A stretch of 64,000 bases of DNA from Lachnospiraceae bacterium (lineage in GTDB: Bacteria > Bacillota > Clostridia > Lachnospirales > Lachnospiraceae). The DNA is taken from assembly GCA_022767285.1 (NCBI GenBank), contig JALENY010000001.1:168679-232678 (forward strand), written 5' to 3'. Positions 17,922 to 27,564 of this stretch are shown here, one piece after another. A program made the translations under genes and the position numbers. Under the pieces are notes generated by a model. The model was given only the letters and a program-made list of their open reading frames with translations. It was not told the origin of the DNA and ran no database searches. Positions within the stretch are counted from its first letter, which is position 1. Every line of letters begins with the position of its first letter.

Positions 17922-18641
17922 TTATTGTACCATAAAGCCTTTACCAATGCAAATAGACAACGCGTATATTTCCCTTGCACCGCCTTGTCTTAATATCTTA
18001 CCGACACCATCCATGGTACTTCCGGTTGTATAAATATCATCCAGAAGTAAAATGCGCTCCCTGTCAATCTTTTTTGGACCCGGGGCAAATGCATGCTCCA
18101 GGTTTAGCCGCCGTTCCTCTGGTGAAAGATCTTTTTGTGCTTTTGTCCGATGTTTTCTCAAAACATAGCCATTTTCAACAGGAAGCCCGGAAAGCTTTGA
18201 AAGCTCCCTGGCGATTGCTTCAGACTGATTATACCCCCGCTCACGTCTGCGCATTTTATGAATCGGTACAGGAACGATCACCTGTGGATTCCATTTTTCC
18301 AGCTTTATTCGCGCTGCTTTCCAGACACACCGGGCATAGAAGCCCGCATACTCAATCCTGCCCTGATATTTAAAGCGATGCATGGACTTTCGCATCACAT
18401 CATCATATAGAAGAATCCCCATCCCCTGATCAAACACATGCTCCAGATTCTGGCAGTCAAAGCACAGTTTTCCCTCCTCTTCAACGGGTTTTCCGCATTT
18501 TTGACAGGTCGGAGCAGTCACAAAGCTCACTTTTTTCAGACAAATATCACAGACAAGTGTCCTGCCGGGCTGCAGTATGTCATCGCAGACCGGACACCTG
18601 GGCGGATAAACAAGATCCACCAGTTTTTTTCGAATATCCAT
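17922..18641 (-). CDS. comF: ComF family phosphoribosyltransferase-like protein
   Basis: A 239-residue ComF/GntX-type protein linked to DNA uptake and processing of incoming single strands in competent Firmicutes. The N-terminus has a zinc-binding cysteine array (CPVCD, CDIC, CQKCG, CFDC between residues 15 and 65). The C-terminal phosphoribosyltransferase fold has the PRPP loop ILLLDDIYTTGST. It starts 3 bases after recD2, in an mreB-recD2-comF operon. Together with comEC and comEA in this window it suggests a partly conserved uptake apparatus; natural competence itself is not shown. Confidence 0.9.
   Translation of the reverse strand: MDIRKKLVDLVYPPRCPVCDDILQPGRTLVCDICLKKVSFVTAPTCQKCGKPVEEEGKLCFDCQNLEHVFDQGMGILLYDDVMRKSMHRFKYQGRIEYAGFYARCVWKAARIKLEKWNPQVIVPVPIHKMRRRERGYNQSEAIARELSKLSGLPVENGYVLRKHRTKAQKDLSPEERRLNLEHAFAPGPKKIDRERILLLDDIYTTGSTMDGVGKILRQGGAREIYALSICIGKGFMVQ
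17924..17952 (-). promoter_or_regulatory. Sigma-A promoter of the two unknown membrane genes
   Basis: TTGCAT (17947-17952) and TACAAT (17924-17929) on the minus strand are 17 bases apart and overlap the last codons of comF. The 46-base leader ends in an AAGGAG-type Shine-Dalgarno site. Confidence 0.55.
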
Positions 18642-18644
18642 TTA

Positions 18645-20873
18645 TTAGAATTCCTGTATCCTCAGATCCAGCGTTGTATATCGATTGCGTTCCATCCGGT
18701 TAGCAACCATGGCATCAAAAGTCTGGTCACTTCCAATTATGGCAACACAGCGCCTCGCTCTGGTCACTGCCGTGTAGAGCAGATTCCTGCTCATCAGCAT
18801 TTTGGGGCCGCTGAGCAGAGGGATTACTACGGCCGGGTACTCACTTCCCTGAGATTTATGTATGGTGATCGCATAGGCAAGTTCCAACTCTTCCAGCTGT
18901 TTAAAAGAGTAATCCACAAATCTCCCCTCGTCAAATTCGATGGTCATAAGTTCGGCAAACTCATTGATTTCCCGAATCACACCCATATCCCCATTAAATA
19001 TGCCCATTCCTTTTTCAACAGGGATTCCGTATTTGCCGCGGATTTCCCATTCCAGCTGATAATCATTTTTGATCTGCATGACCTTGTCGCCCTGACGGAA
19101 AACATGTTCCCCGTAAACACGCTCCTTTTTCCCTTCCTCCGGCGGATTCAGATATCGCTGCAGTATCCGATTCAGATTTTCTACGCCCAGAGGGCCTTTT
19201 CGCATAGGTGTCAGCACCTGAATGTCAAAAAGATCCGCATCCACATACGCCGGAAGCTTGTCCTGTACCAGCCAGCGAATAATACTGATGATCTGATTCG
19301 GATCAATATAATTCAAAAACAGAAAATCCTTTGTTTTTACTTTTAAATCTACTTTTTCTCCCCGATTGATCTTATGTGCATTTACCACAATAGAACTCTC
19401 GGAGGCCTGCCGGAAAATCCGGTTCAGCTGCACCACCGGAAACGCGCGGGAACGAATCATATCCTCAAGCACACTGCCCGGCCCCACGCTTGGAAGCTGA
19501 TTCACATCACCCACCAGAATCAGTCTTGTCCCCACAGGGATCGCACTAAGCAGGGCATGCATCAAATGAATATCAACCATCGACATTTCATCAATGATAA
19601 TCACATCCGTCTCCAACGGGTTCTGGGCATTCCTCTCAAACCGTACGCCCTCTGTCAGTTCACCGGAAGGTTTCAACTCCAGAAGGCGGTGTATGGTAGA
19701 AGCCTCATAGCCGGTGGTTTCTGTCATCCTTTTGGCTGCCCTTCCGGTAGGCGCTGCCAGCAGAATATCCTCCCCCTGGCTGGTAAAGTAACGGATGATC
19801 GCATTGATGGTCGTGGTCTTTCCGGTACCCGGCCCTCCGGTCAGAATCATAACGCCCGACTTTACCGCCGTAATGACCGCACGCTTCTGTTCTTCCTCCA
19901 ACACGATCTTACTGTTTTTCTCCAGTCGCTCCAGACGCTTTTCAATCACCTCTTCTTTCTCGTCACAGAGAATATTCAGTTCTTTCAGCATCCTGGCGGT
20001 ATTCAGTTCCAGATAATAATACTGATTCGCATAAACAATCGGCTGTGGTTCCGCATCCTGTTCCCTCAACAGATCGCGAATGGTGATTTTATGCTCAATC
20101 GCCATATCCATGATATGTTTCTCCATCCGCTCCGGCTCCACACCCAGCAGCTGGGCCGTACGATCAATCAGAACCTGCTTCGGAAGATATACATGGCCCT
20201 CTCCGGCCGCCAACGTCAGTACATAATAGAGACCGCTTCGAATACGATACTCCGAATCAGCCTGAATGCCCAGGCGAGCAGCAATTTCATCCGCTGTTTT
20301 GAACCCGACGCCCGGGATATCTTCGGCCATCTTATATGGATTCTCCTGAAAGACCCGATACATCTCCTGCCCGTAAAACTGATATATTTTGCTTCCGAGA
20401 GAAAGATTAATCCCATATTTTTGCAGAAAAAGCATGGCTTTGCGCATATCTTCCTGCTCTGCCATCTGTTCACCGATTTCCCGTGCCTTCCGTTCGCTGA
20501 TCCCCTTGACCTCCGCCAGGCGTTCCGGCTCTTCCTGCATGATCCGAAGGGTGTCCTCACCAAATCTGCGGACAATTCTGGCACTGAGCGCCGCTCCGAT
20601 TCCCTTAATCGCGCCGGATGCAAGGTAGCGTTCGATTGCCATAACGTCTGTGGGAACAATCGTTTCAAAAGATTCGATCTTGAACTGCTGGCCATAAGCG
20701 GCGTGCTCAGTGTAATGCCCGGCAGCACGAATTGTTTCACCCTCATTTATATATTGAAAAAAGCCAACACAAGTCAGCTCTTCTCCATCAACAATAAGGG
20801 ATAACACCGTATAGCCATTATCCCCGTTTCGATATATTATGTGGTCAATAAAACCTTCTACCGTATCCTGCAT
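18645..20873 (-). CDS. recD2: RecD2-type ATP-dependent DNA helicase
   Basis: A superfamily 1B 5'-3' helicase of 742 residues that works without RecBC in replication-fork repair and recombination. The order of domains is an N-terminal OB-like region, helix-hairpin-helix repeats (about 90-200), Walker A GGPGTGKTTT near 350, Walker B DEMSMVD near 430, and a C-terminal UvrD-like domain with TIHKSQGSEYP near 660. It starts one base after the mreB stop and ends three bases before comF. The length is typical for bacterial RecD2/TraA-like helicases. Confidence 0.93.
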   Translation of the reverse strand: MQDTVEGFIDHIIYRNGDNGYTVLSLIVDGEELTCVGFFQYINEGETIRAAGHYTEHAAYGQQFKIESFETIVPTDVMAIERYLASGAIKGIGAALSARIVRRFGEDTLRIMQEEPERLAEVKGISERKAREIGEQMAEQEDMRKAMLFLQKYGINLSLGSKIYQFYGQEMYRVFQENPYKMAEDIPGVGFKTADEIAARLGIQADSEYRIRSGLYYVLTLAAGEGHVYLPKQVLIDRTAQLLGVEPERMEKHIMDMAIEHKITIRDLLREQDAEPQPIVYANQYYYLELNTARMLKELNILCDEKEEVIEKRLERLEKNSKIVLEEEQKRAVITAVKSGVMILTGGPGTGKTTTINAIIRYFTSQGEDILLAAPTGRAAKRMTETTGYEASTIHRLLELKPSGELTEGVRFERNAQNPLETDVIIIDEMSMVDIHLMHALLSAIPVGTRLILVGDVNQLPSVGPGSVLEDMIRSRAFPVVQLNRIFRQASESSIVVNAHKINRGEKVDLKVKTKDFLFLNYIDPNQIISIIRWLVQDKLPAYVDADLFDIQVLTPMRKGPLGVENLNRILQRYLNPPEEGKKERVYGEHVFRQGDKVMQIKNDYQLEWEIRGKYGIPVEKGMGIFNGDMGVIREINEFAELMTIEFDEGRFVDYSFKQLEELELAYAITIHKSQGSEYPAVVIPLLSGPKMLMSRNLLYTAVTRARRCVAIIGSDQTFDAMVANRMERNRYTTLDLRIQEF

Positions 20874-20874
20874 C

Positions 20875-21864
20875 TTACTTTCCTAACTTTTCCATGACTT
20901 CCATATATTGTCCGGTTCCCAGTGCAACAGCAAAGGATGGATTTTCAGCAGTCATGGTATTGATCCCGGTTCTCTCTTCGATCAGTTCTTCCATACCGTC
21001 AAGGAGTGCACCTCCTCCGGTCAGAATGATTCCCCGATCTGCCACATCGGCAGCCAATTCCGGCGGAGTTTTTTCCAGAATCCCATGTACGGCCTCAACA
21101 ATCTGAGTCACAGAATCATTCAGTGCCATACGAACCTCCTCGGAAGACAATGTAATGGTTTTCGGAAGACCCGTAATAACATTTCTTCCGGTCACCTCCA
21201 TGGTTTCCATCTCGGGGCGTTTGTAGGCGGTGCCGATTTTAATCTTCACTTCTTCCGCTGAATTCGTACCTATAAAAAGGCTGTGATTTTTCCGCAGGCA
21301 GCGTACAATAGCTTCATCAAAATTTTCCCCTGCCACTTTTATGGAAGTGGAGACAACGGTTCCACCCAAAGAGATCACCGCAATATCCGTTGTTCCTCCG
21401 CCAATATCCACTATCAGATTGCCAAATGGTTTTGTAATGTCAATACCCGCACCGATCGCAGCGGCAACCGGCTCTTCCACAATGGTCACGCTTCTGGCCC
21501 CAGCCTGAAAAGTAGCTTCTTCCACCGCTTTCTTTTCCACCTCGGTGATACCGCTTGGAACGCAGATACTGATGCGCGGTTTGCGAAATGCTCTCCTGCC
21601 CATCGCTTTTTGTATAAAATGCTTCAGCATAGCCTCCGTCACAGTATAGTCAGAAATAACCCCCTGACGCAGTGGCCGGATTGCAACAATGTTCCCGGGG
21701 GTTCGTCCGATCATTTGTCGTGCCTCTTCCCCGATCGCTCTGATTTTATCTGTATCTTTATCATAAGCAACCACAGACGGTTCCTTGATTACAATTCCTT
21801 TTCCCTTTGCATAGACCAGAATATTTGTCGTACCCAGGTCAATACCAATATCTGTAGCCGGCAT
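20875..21864 (-). CDS. mreB: MreB/Mbl rod-shape actin homologue
   Basis: A 329-residue bacterial actin that polymerises on the inner face of the membrane and guides lateral wall synthesis. Family motifs are GIDLGTTN at the N-terminus, the phosphate 2 loop DIGGGTTDIAVIS, and the adenosine loop LTGGGALLDG. Length matches MreB, Mbl and MreBH, and the three paralogues cannot be separated with certainty by eye; the absence of mreC and mreD next to it favours an Mbl-like role. GGAGGG precedes the ATG. It heads a compact operon with recD2 and comF. Confidence 0.92.
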   Translation of the reverse strand: MPATDIGIDLGTTNILVYAKGKGIVIKEPSVVAYDKDTDKIRAIGEEARQMIGRTPGNIVAIRPLRQGVISDYTVTEAMLKHFIQKAMGRRAFRKPRISICVPSGITEVEKKAVEEATFQAGARSVTIVEEPVAAAIGAGIDITKPFGNLIVDIGGGTTDIAVISLGGTVVSTSIKVAGENFDEAIVRCLRKNHSLFIGTNSAEEVKIKIGTAYKRPEMETMEVTGRNVITGLPKTITLSSEEVRMALNDSVTQIVEAVHGILEKTPPELAADVADRGIILTGGGALLDGMEELIEERTGINTMTAENPSFAVALGTGQYMEVMEKLGK

Positions 21865-21897
21865 GAACAGCCCTCCTTACCAAAATACCTTCTAACA

Positions 21898-21926
21898 ATT
21901 ATATACAAACACCCCGTCAAATGCAA
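21898..21926 (-). promoter_or_regulatory. Sigma-A promoter of mreB-recD2-comF
   Basis: TTGCAT (21921-21926) and a perfect TATAAT (21898-21903) on the minus strand, 17 bases apart, about 34 bases upstream of the mreB start. Confidence 0.7.
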
Positions 21927-22011
21927 GGCTGCCATACCATATGCAACTTATTTTTTCACTGAAACGATCCGTCCCGGACAAAGAGACCCTTTTCCGAAAT
22001 ATCCCGTATCA

Positions 22012-24855
22012 CTATCGTTTCAGATATTTTGCCACATACTGTCCCGTATAGGATTCCGGCACTGCAGCCACTTCCTCCGGTGTTCCGCAGGCAATGATCT
22101 GACCGCCTTTATCGCCGCCTTCCGGACCGATGTCTATGATATAATCTGCCGTCTTTATCACATCCAGATTGTGCTCAATCACAACAACCGTATTTCCTCC
22201 TTCTGCAAGCCTTTTTAATATTTCGATCAGCTTATGCACATCGGCAAAATGCAGTCCGGTCGTGGGCTCGTCCAGAATATAGATGGTCTTTCCGGTACTT
22301 CTCCGGCTCAGTTCCGCAGCCAGTTTGATTCGCTGTGCCTCTCCTCCGGACAGCGTTGTGGATGGCTGTCCCAGTTTAATGTAAGATAATCCTACATCGT
22401 AAAGGGTCTGTATTTTCCGCTGGATGGACGGCACATGTTCAAAGAATTTCAGAGCCTCTTCAACTGTCATATCCAGCACATCATAAATGCTCTTTCCTTT
22501 ATATTTTACTTCCAGGGTCTCCCGGTTATACCGTTTTCCTTTACAAACCTCACAGGGTACATAGACATCCGGAAGAAAATGCATCTCAATTTTAATAATG
22601 CCATCTCCGGCACAGGTCTCACACCGTCCGCCTTTTATATTAAAACTGAATCTTCCTTTTTTGTATCCTTTTGCCTTGGCATCCGCCGTCGATGCAAAAA
22701 GATCACGGATCTGGTCAAAAACGCCGGTATACGTAGCCGGATTGGAACGAGGCGTTCGTCCAATAGGGGACTGATCGATATCGATCACTTTGTCCAGTTG
22801 CTCAAGTCCCAGAATATCCTTGTGTTTTCCCGGGATAACTCTGGCACGGTTGAGATCTCTGGCAAGACGCTTATAGAGAACTTCATTAATAAGAGAACTT
22901 TTTCCCGAACCGGAGACACCGGTCACACAGGTCATTACCCCCAATGGGATATCCACATTCACATTTTTCAGGTTATTAACTGCTGCTCCTCGTATTTTCA
23001 GAAATCCGGTAGGTTTATTTCTCACTTCGGGAACCGGTATTTTTATTTTCCCGCTCAGATATGCTCCGGTGATCGACTCCGGACAGTTCATAATATCCTC
23101 TGCCGTACCGATAGCCACCAGCTCTCCTCCATGTTCTCCTGCGCCCGGTCCAATATCAACCACGCAGTCAGCCGCCCGCATGGTATCCTCATCGTGTTCC
23201 ACTACAATCAGGGTGTTGCCCAGATCCCGCAGATGGATCAGAGTTCTAAGAAGCTTGTCATTGTCTCTCTGATGCAGACCGATGCTTGGTTCATCAAGAA
23301 TATAGGCAACTCCCACCAGGCCGGACCCGATCTGCGTGGCCAGCCGGATTCTCTGGGCTTCTCCGCCGGACAGAGAGGCCGTTGCCCGGGCCAGCGTCAG
23401 GTATTCCAGACCCACGTCCACCAAAAATCCCACACGGGCATTGATCTCCTTCAGAATCGCATCTCCAATCAGGTGCTGCTGTCTGGTCAGTTCAAGATTC
23501 TTCAGAAACTGCTGCAGTTTATCGATGGACAGGGAAGTCACTTCATATATATTTTTATCGCCGACCGTCACAGCCAGTGCCTCCGGTTTCAACCGCTGGC
23601 CATGACAGGCCTGACAGGGCGTGATCCGCATAAAGGATTCATATTCCTGCTTGGAACTCTCGGAACCGGTCTCTCTGTACCGACGCTCCACGTTGCGGGT
23701 CAGGCCCTCAAAAGCGATATCATACACGCCTTCCCCGCGCTGTCCTTTATAGCGAACTTTTACTTTTTTCCCGTCAGTTCCGTTTATGATAATATCCTGT
23801 ATCTTTTTGGGATACTGCTCAAAGGGCGTATCCAGGCTGAACCCATACTCAAGAGCCAGCGCATCCAGAATTGCATGGGTAAAACTGCTTTTGTCGGTGC
23901 AGGACTGCCATCCCATAGCTACGATAGCTCCCTGTTCTATGCTAAGAGACCGATCCGGTATCATCAGATCCGGATCGAACTCCATCTTATATCCCAGACC
24001 AAGACAATGGGGACAGGCACCAAAAGGATTGTTAAAGGAAAAGCTTCTGGGTTCGATCTCATCGATACTGATACCGCAGTCCGGACAGGAAAAACTCTGA
24101 CTGAAATTCAGATAATTTCCATCCATGGTATCCACCACCAGCAGGCCGTCAGCCAGTTCCAGGACGGTCTCAATCGAATCCGTCAGGCGCTTCTGGATGC
24201 CGTCTTTTACCACAAGACGATCCACAATAATCGCTATGACATGTTTCACATTTTTATCAAGTTTTATCTCTTCGGAAAGCTCATACTGCACATCGTCAAT
24301 AAGAACACGGACAAAACCGTTCTTTTTTGCTTGTTCCAGGACTTTTTCATGACGCCCCTTTCTTCCCCGGACCACCGGTGCCAGCAGTTGAATCCTTGTT
24401 CGTTCCGGCAGAGCCATGATCTGATCCACCATCTGATCTACTGACTGGCGCATAATCGGCTTACCGCATTTCGGACAGTGAGGAATGCCGATCCGCGCAT
24501 ATAAAAGACGGAAATAATCATAAATCTCCGTCACCGTCCCAACTGTGGAACGGGGGTTGCGGTTCGTTGATTTCTGGTCTATGGAAATGGCCGGTGACAG
24601 CCCCTCGATACTCTCCACATTGGGTTTTTCCATCTGTCCCAGGAACTGACGGGCATAGGAGGACAGAGATTCCATATATCTTCGCTGTCCTTCCGCATAA
24701 ATCGTATCAAAAGCCAATGAACTCTTTCCGGAACCGCTTAAACCGGTCAGAACCACGAACTCATCCCTCGGAATATCCACATTCAGATTCTTCAGATTAT
24801 TTTCATTGGCACCTCTTATTTTAATATATTGTTTTTCATCCTTTTTTACTGCCAT
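22012..24855 (-). CDS. uvrA: Excinuclease ABC subunit A
   Basis: The damage-recognition ATPase of nucleotide excision repair, 947 residues. It has two ABC modules with Walker A motifs GLSGSGKSS near residue 38 and GVSGSGKSS near 643, two [13 protein letters not shown] signature motifs, and the two zinc-finger regions with paired CxxC (CPKCG; CETCAG and CEVC). The length is standard. uvrB is not in the window, unlike the common uvrBA arrangement. A LexA-type box overlaps its promoter, indicating SOS induction. Confidence 0.97.
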   Translation of the reverse strand: MAVKKDEKQYIKIRGANENNLKNLNVDIPRDEFVVLTGLSGSGKSSLAFDTIYAEGQRRYMESLSSYARQFLGQMEKPNVESIEGLSPAISIDQKSTNRNPRSTVGTVTEIYDYFRLLYARIGIPHCPKCGKPIMRQSVDQMVDQIMALPERTRIQLLAPVVRGRKGRHEKVLEQAKKNGFVRVLIDDVQYELSEEIKLDKNVKHVIAIIVDRLVVKDGIQKRLTDSIETVLELADGLLVVDTMDGNYLNFSQSFSCPDCGISIDEIEPRSFSFNNPFGACPHCLGLGYKMEFDPDLMIPDRSLSIEQGAIVAMGWQSCTDKSSFTHAILDALALEYGFSLDTPFEQYPKKIQDIIINGTDGKKVKVRYKGQRGEGVYDIAFEGLTRNVERRYRETGSESSKQEYESFMRITPCQACHGQRLKPEALAVTVGDKNIYEVTSLSIDKLQQFLKNLELTRQQHLIGDAILKEINARVGFLVDVGLEYLTLARATASLSGGEAQRIRLATQIGSGLVGVAYILDEPSIGLHQRDNDKLLRTLIHLRDLGNTLIVVEHDEDTMRAADCVVDIGPGAGEHGGELVAIGTAEDIMNCPESITGAYLSGKIKIPVPEVRNKPTGFLKIRGAAVNNLKNVNVDIPLGVMTCVTGVSGSGKSSLINEVLYKRLARDLNRARVIPGKHKDILGLEQLDKVIDIDQSPIGRTPRSNPATYTGVFDQIRDLFASTADAKAKGYKKGRFSFNIKGGRCETCAGDGIIKIEMHFLPDVYVPCEVCKGKRYNRETLEVKYKGKSIYDVLDMTVEEALKFFEHVPSIQRKIQTLYDVGLSYIKLGQPSTTLSGGEAQRIKLAAELSRRSTGKTIYILDEPTTGLHFADVHKLIEILKRLAEGGNTVVVIEHNLDVIKTADYIIDIGPEGGDKGGQIIACGTPEEVAAVPESYTGQYVAKYLKR

Positions 24856-24888
24856 CTTAACACCTCTGTTCTGTCATATCAGGACTCA

Positions 24889-24917
24889 AGTATAACATAT
24901 TCCGACGGCAAAAGCAA
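24889..24917 (-). promoter_or_regulatory. Sigma-A promoter of uvrA
   Basis: TTGCTT (24912-24917) and TATACT (24889-24894) on the minus strand with a 17-base spacer, about 33 bases upstream of the uvrA start. Confidence 0.6.
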
Positions 24918-24927
24918 ACATTTGTTC
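24916..24927 (-). promoter_or_regulatory. LexA (SOS) box at the uvrA promoter
   Basis: GAACAAATGTTT on the minus strand matches the Gram-positive LexA/DinR consensus GAACNNNNGTTY and overlaps the -35 element of uvrA, so LexA binding would block transcription. It lies only a few bases from the hemW stop. Confidence 0.65.
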
Positions 24928-24933
24928 TGATTT

Positions 24934-26064
24934 CTAGAGAAGCATTTCTGATAAAATGACGTTGCTTACCGATATCCCTTCTCGAGTGAGATAAATTCTT
25001 CCGCGTTCCCGCTCTAAAAAACCGGCGGTCCCATACTTCTCCAGAACTTTTCCGTAAATCCGGTCTATACCTGTGTGAAACAGTTTCTCAAACTGTGTTT
25101 CAGATACACCTTCGGTCATACGAAGCCCCAGAATCATAAACTCCTCCATGCGATCTTTAACAGACAGTTCCTGTACCTCACACCTCAGCATTCCGGGATT
25201 TTCACAATATTTCAGATATTCCCCCATCTGATCCCGGTTATGGAAACGGCAGTTCCTGATCAGAGAAGAAGATCCCAGGCCCAAACCCAGATATTCCCGG
25301 CCGATCCAATAGCCAACATTGTGTTCACATGCAAAGCCCGGGCGGGCATAATTGGATATCTCATACTGATCATATCCGGAATCATGCAGGATTTCTGCGG
25401 TTCGCTCATACATCAGGCGTTCTTCTTCCTCCTCCGGAAGTTTCAGCTGATCCTTCATATCGTAAAAAGGCGTCCCTTCCTCCAGGATCAGGCTGTATGC
25501 CGAAATATGTTCCGGACTGCATTCAATAACTTTTTTTAAAGTATTTTCCCAGGACGCCAGATTCTGTCCCGGAAGCCCGGACATGAGATCAACATTAATA
25601 TTTCGGAATCCGCAGTCTCTTGCCAGCTCATATCCCGCAGAGAACTCCTCCCAGGTATGGATCCGTCCCAGACGTTTCAGCTCCCGGTTATCCGCCGACT
25701 GGCATCCGAAGCTGATGCGGTTGATCCCCGCACGCCCATAGCACTCCAGTTTTTCCCGGTCAGCCGTTCCCGGATTGACCTCAATGGTGATTTCCGCTTC
25801 CGGAGCGAGACAAAAGTGCTCTCCTATCTCAAGCATCACCCGCTCAATCCATTGCCCCGGTACCACAGAGGGCGTTCCACCACCGAAAAATATGGATTTG
25901 ACTACATATTCTGAAAAATCACCACATCCGCGTATTTCCCCAATCAGCCCGTCAAAATAGGCCCGCTTCTGTTTCTCATCTGCCGGGCCTGACAAAAAAT
26001 CACAGTAGGCACACTTTTTTACACAGAACGGAATGTGAAGATACAGTTCCAGTTCCCGTTTCAT
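24934..26064 (-). CDS. hemW: HemW, radical SAM heme-chaperone-like protein
   Basis: A 376-residue radical SAM protein related to oxygen-independent coproporphyrinogen III oxidase. The [4Fe-4S] cysteines are C14, C18 and C21 in FCVKKCAYCDF, followed by GGGTPS (62-67). It has no fourth cysteine directly after the CxxxCxxC motif, a feature that separates HemW from true HemN, so a heme chaperone role is more likely than coproporphyrinogen oxidation. No other heme genes are nearby. In Firmicutes hemW often sits just downstream of lepA; here lepA is about 2 kb upstream, separated by the rubrerythrin fusion gene and a transposase relic. Confidence 0.9.
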   Translation of the reverse strand: MKRELELYLHIPFCVKKCAYCDFLSGPADEKQKRAYFDGLIGEIRGCGDFSEYVVKSIFFGGGTPSVVPGQWIERVMLEIGEHFCLAPEAEITIEVNPGTADREKLECYGRAGINRISFGCQSADNRELKRLGRIHTWEEFSAGYELARDCGFRNINVDLMSGLPGQNLASWENTLKKVIECSPEHISAYSLILEEGTPFYDMKDQLKLPEEEEERLMYERTAEILHDSGYDQYEISNYARPGFACEHNVGYWIGREYLGLGLGSSSLIRNCRFHNRDQMGEYLKYCENPGMLRCEVQELSVKDRMEEFMILGLRMTEGVSETQFEKLFHTGIDRIYGKVLEKYGTAGFLERERGRIYLTREGISVSNVILSEMLL

Positions 26065-26171
26065 GCTTTATACTCCTTCTCAATCTCTGCTTGCTGAAAT
26101 AATAATCCTGTTTGATGGGTTCTCTGCACTTTACTCAGACTTGAACACCAGAGAGGATCTTCACCTGTATT

Positions 26172-27434
26172 CTACTCGGCCCTGAACACCTCATACTGCC
26201 GTTTCGGCCCTCCGCACACCGGACAGCGCTCCGGAATATAATCCCCGGACATCACATAACCGCAGATCGGACATATAAAAATCGTATCTTTATCAAAATT
26301 TTCCATATCTGCCGCTTCTTTCAGCAGGTCTGCATGAACTTTCTCTGCCGCTTTAGCACCGGAAAAAGCCTGTTCAGTCAATACAGCCCCCTTTTCCCGG
26401 GCATATTCCTCCATCATTTTGTAAGTACGCTGATATTCAAACTCTTCACCCGGCACAAATGTCTCAATCGATGCTCCGAATGGATCCGGATTTTCAATAA
26501 CCGAATAAAAATTTCTGGCATGATGATATTCAGAGGATGCCAACGCCTCAAAGAGATTGGCGATTTTTCCCATTCCTCTTCTCCGTGCGCGATCTGCAAA
26601 CATCAGGTATTTCAGATGGGCCATCAGTTCACCGGCCACCGTTTTTTCCAGATTTTCTTTCAAAATCGGCATCCTTCTTTCCCGGTCATAACCATTTTCC
26701 GAAAGATTATCAATCCGGTATTGAAGCACTTCTTCCTTCATAAAAAAGTGAACCATATGGTGCTCTACATCGCAGGCCCGAATATCTTCAGACACATCTT
26801 CTATGAGAGCGCCTCCGCCACCGGTACAGATCAGCGGAATGCCATCCACCACATCTTCAAATCTTGAATGCACATGACCGCATAAAAGATATTTAACCTT
26901 GTATTTCCGTGATCCATATGCTTCTTTCAGCCGTGTGAATTCCTCCTCGGACACAGAATTGGGAATATAGTGATTGGGAACCGGTATGTGGAATGCCACG
27001 ATCACCTGATGAACCTCCTCCATTTCCAAAACCTGTTTCAAAAGCTTCAGGCCTTCTTCCTCAAAGGTACGCATGGCATTATCCAAAACAACCACTGCAA
27101 AATCTTTTGCCAGCAATGCGTAATTTTTTCTTCCGAAATACTCGGTATAAGCTCCCGTATCATGATTGCCCCGCAGCACATAGATATCATTATGGGCCAC
27201 CACTTCCGTCAGATCACAGATCTCCTCGTAATAATGCGCATTTCCGATTGGAACCAGATCACCTGCGATCAATGTTATGTCATCTTCTGCGCTCTTCTCC
27301 AAAGTAGCTGCATATACTTTCATATTATATGTTCCAAGGCCTTCGCACCCCGGATCACCGATAACTCCCATGGAATTTACCCCCGGAAGATGTATGATCG
27401 GCTGCATTATCTTCTGAATTTTATTCTTATCCAT
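26172..27434 (-). CDS. Metallophosphoesterase fused to rubrerythrin (di-iron plus rubredoxin)
   Basis: A 420-residue two-part protein. Residues 20-235 form a calcineurin-like metallophosphoesterase with AGD (57-59), GNHD (89-92), a conserved His in AFH (149) and GHVH (186-189). Residues 255-420 form a rubrerythrin: a ferritin-like four-helix domain with glutamates and ExxH motifs (AGEL near 269, SEYHHA 301-306, AEKVHA 363-368) and a C-terminal rubredoxin centre (C388, C391, C404, C407). Rubrerythrins reduce peroxide in anaerobes. GAGGAAATGTT precedes the ATG at 27434; the longer frame from 27548 crosses the promoter. The fusion suggests a phosphoesterase activity linked to oxidative stress, but the substrate is unknown. 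I know of no characterised protein of this form. Confidence 0.88.
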   Translation of the reverse strand: MDKNKIQKIMQPIIHLPGVNSMGVIGDPGCEGLGTYNMKVYAATLEKSAEDDITLIAGDLVPIGNAHYYEEICDLTEVVAHNDIYVLRGNHDTGAYTEYFGRKNYALLAKDFAVVVLDNAMRTFEEEGLKLLKQVLEMEEVHQVIVAFHIPVPNHYIPNSVSEEEFTRLKEAYGSRKYKVKYLLCGHVHSRFEDVVDGIPLICTGGGGALIEDVSEDIRACDVEHHMVHFFMKEEVLQYRIDNLSENGYDRERRMPILKENLEKTVAGELMAHLKYLMFADRARRRGMGKIANLFEALASSEYHHARNFYSVIENPDPFGASIETFVPGEEFEYQRTYKMMEEYAREKGAVLTEQAFSGAKAAEKVHADLLKEAADMENFDKDTIFICPICGYVMSGDYIPERCPVCGGPKRQYEVFRAE

Positions 27435-27469
27435 AACATTTCCTCTTTTCAAAGTCATTAAATACAGAA

Positions 27470-27506
27470 TCGGTGGACAGGAGTCTATGCGGTCCCTATC
27501 CACCGA
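27470..27506 (-). other. Hairpin in the leader of the metallophosphoesterase-rubrerythrin gene
   Basis: Eight-base arms TCGGTGGA and TCCACCGA separated by 21 bases lie between the promoter at 27520-27548 and the start codon. No T-run follows on the minus strand, so it is not a clear terminator and may shape the 5' leader. Confidence 0.4.
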
Positions 27507-27519
27507 CGCTGCTTTTACT

Positions 27520-27548
27520 ATTATATCAATTCGTGCATTATCTGACAA
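27520..27548 (-). promoter_or_regulatory. Sigma-A promoter of the metallophosphoesterase-rubrerythrin gene
   Basis: TTGTCA (27543-27548) and TATAAT (27520-27525) on the minus strand, 17 bases apart, with a leader of about 80 bases. Confidence 0.65.
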
Positions 27549-27564
27549 ACTCTATTTTTATCTC

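Noticed and set aside
21960..22025. Terminator after uvrA from the 10-base arms CTGAAACGAT/ATCGTTTCAG
   Set aside because: The arms are about 45 bases apart, include the last uvrA codons, and no T-run follows; too weak to call.
22435..24444. Long plus-strand open frame opposite uvrA (669 codons)
   Set aside because: It is antisense to uvrA, with composition typical of a reversed coding strand and no domain; other long plus-strand frames (for example opposite recD2 and lepA) were rejected for the same reason.
24934..26064. Oxygen-independent coproporphyrinogen III oxidase (HemN)
   Set aside because: The radical SAM motif lacks the extra cysteine of HemN and the protein is shorter; HemW fits better.
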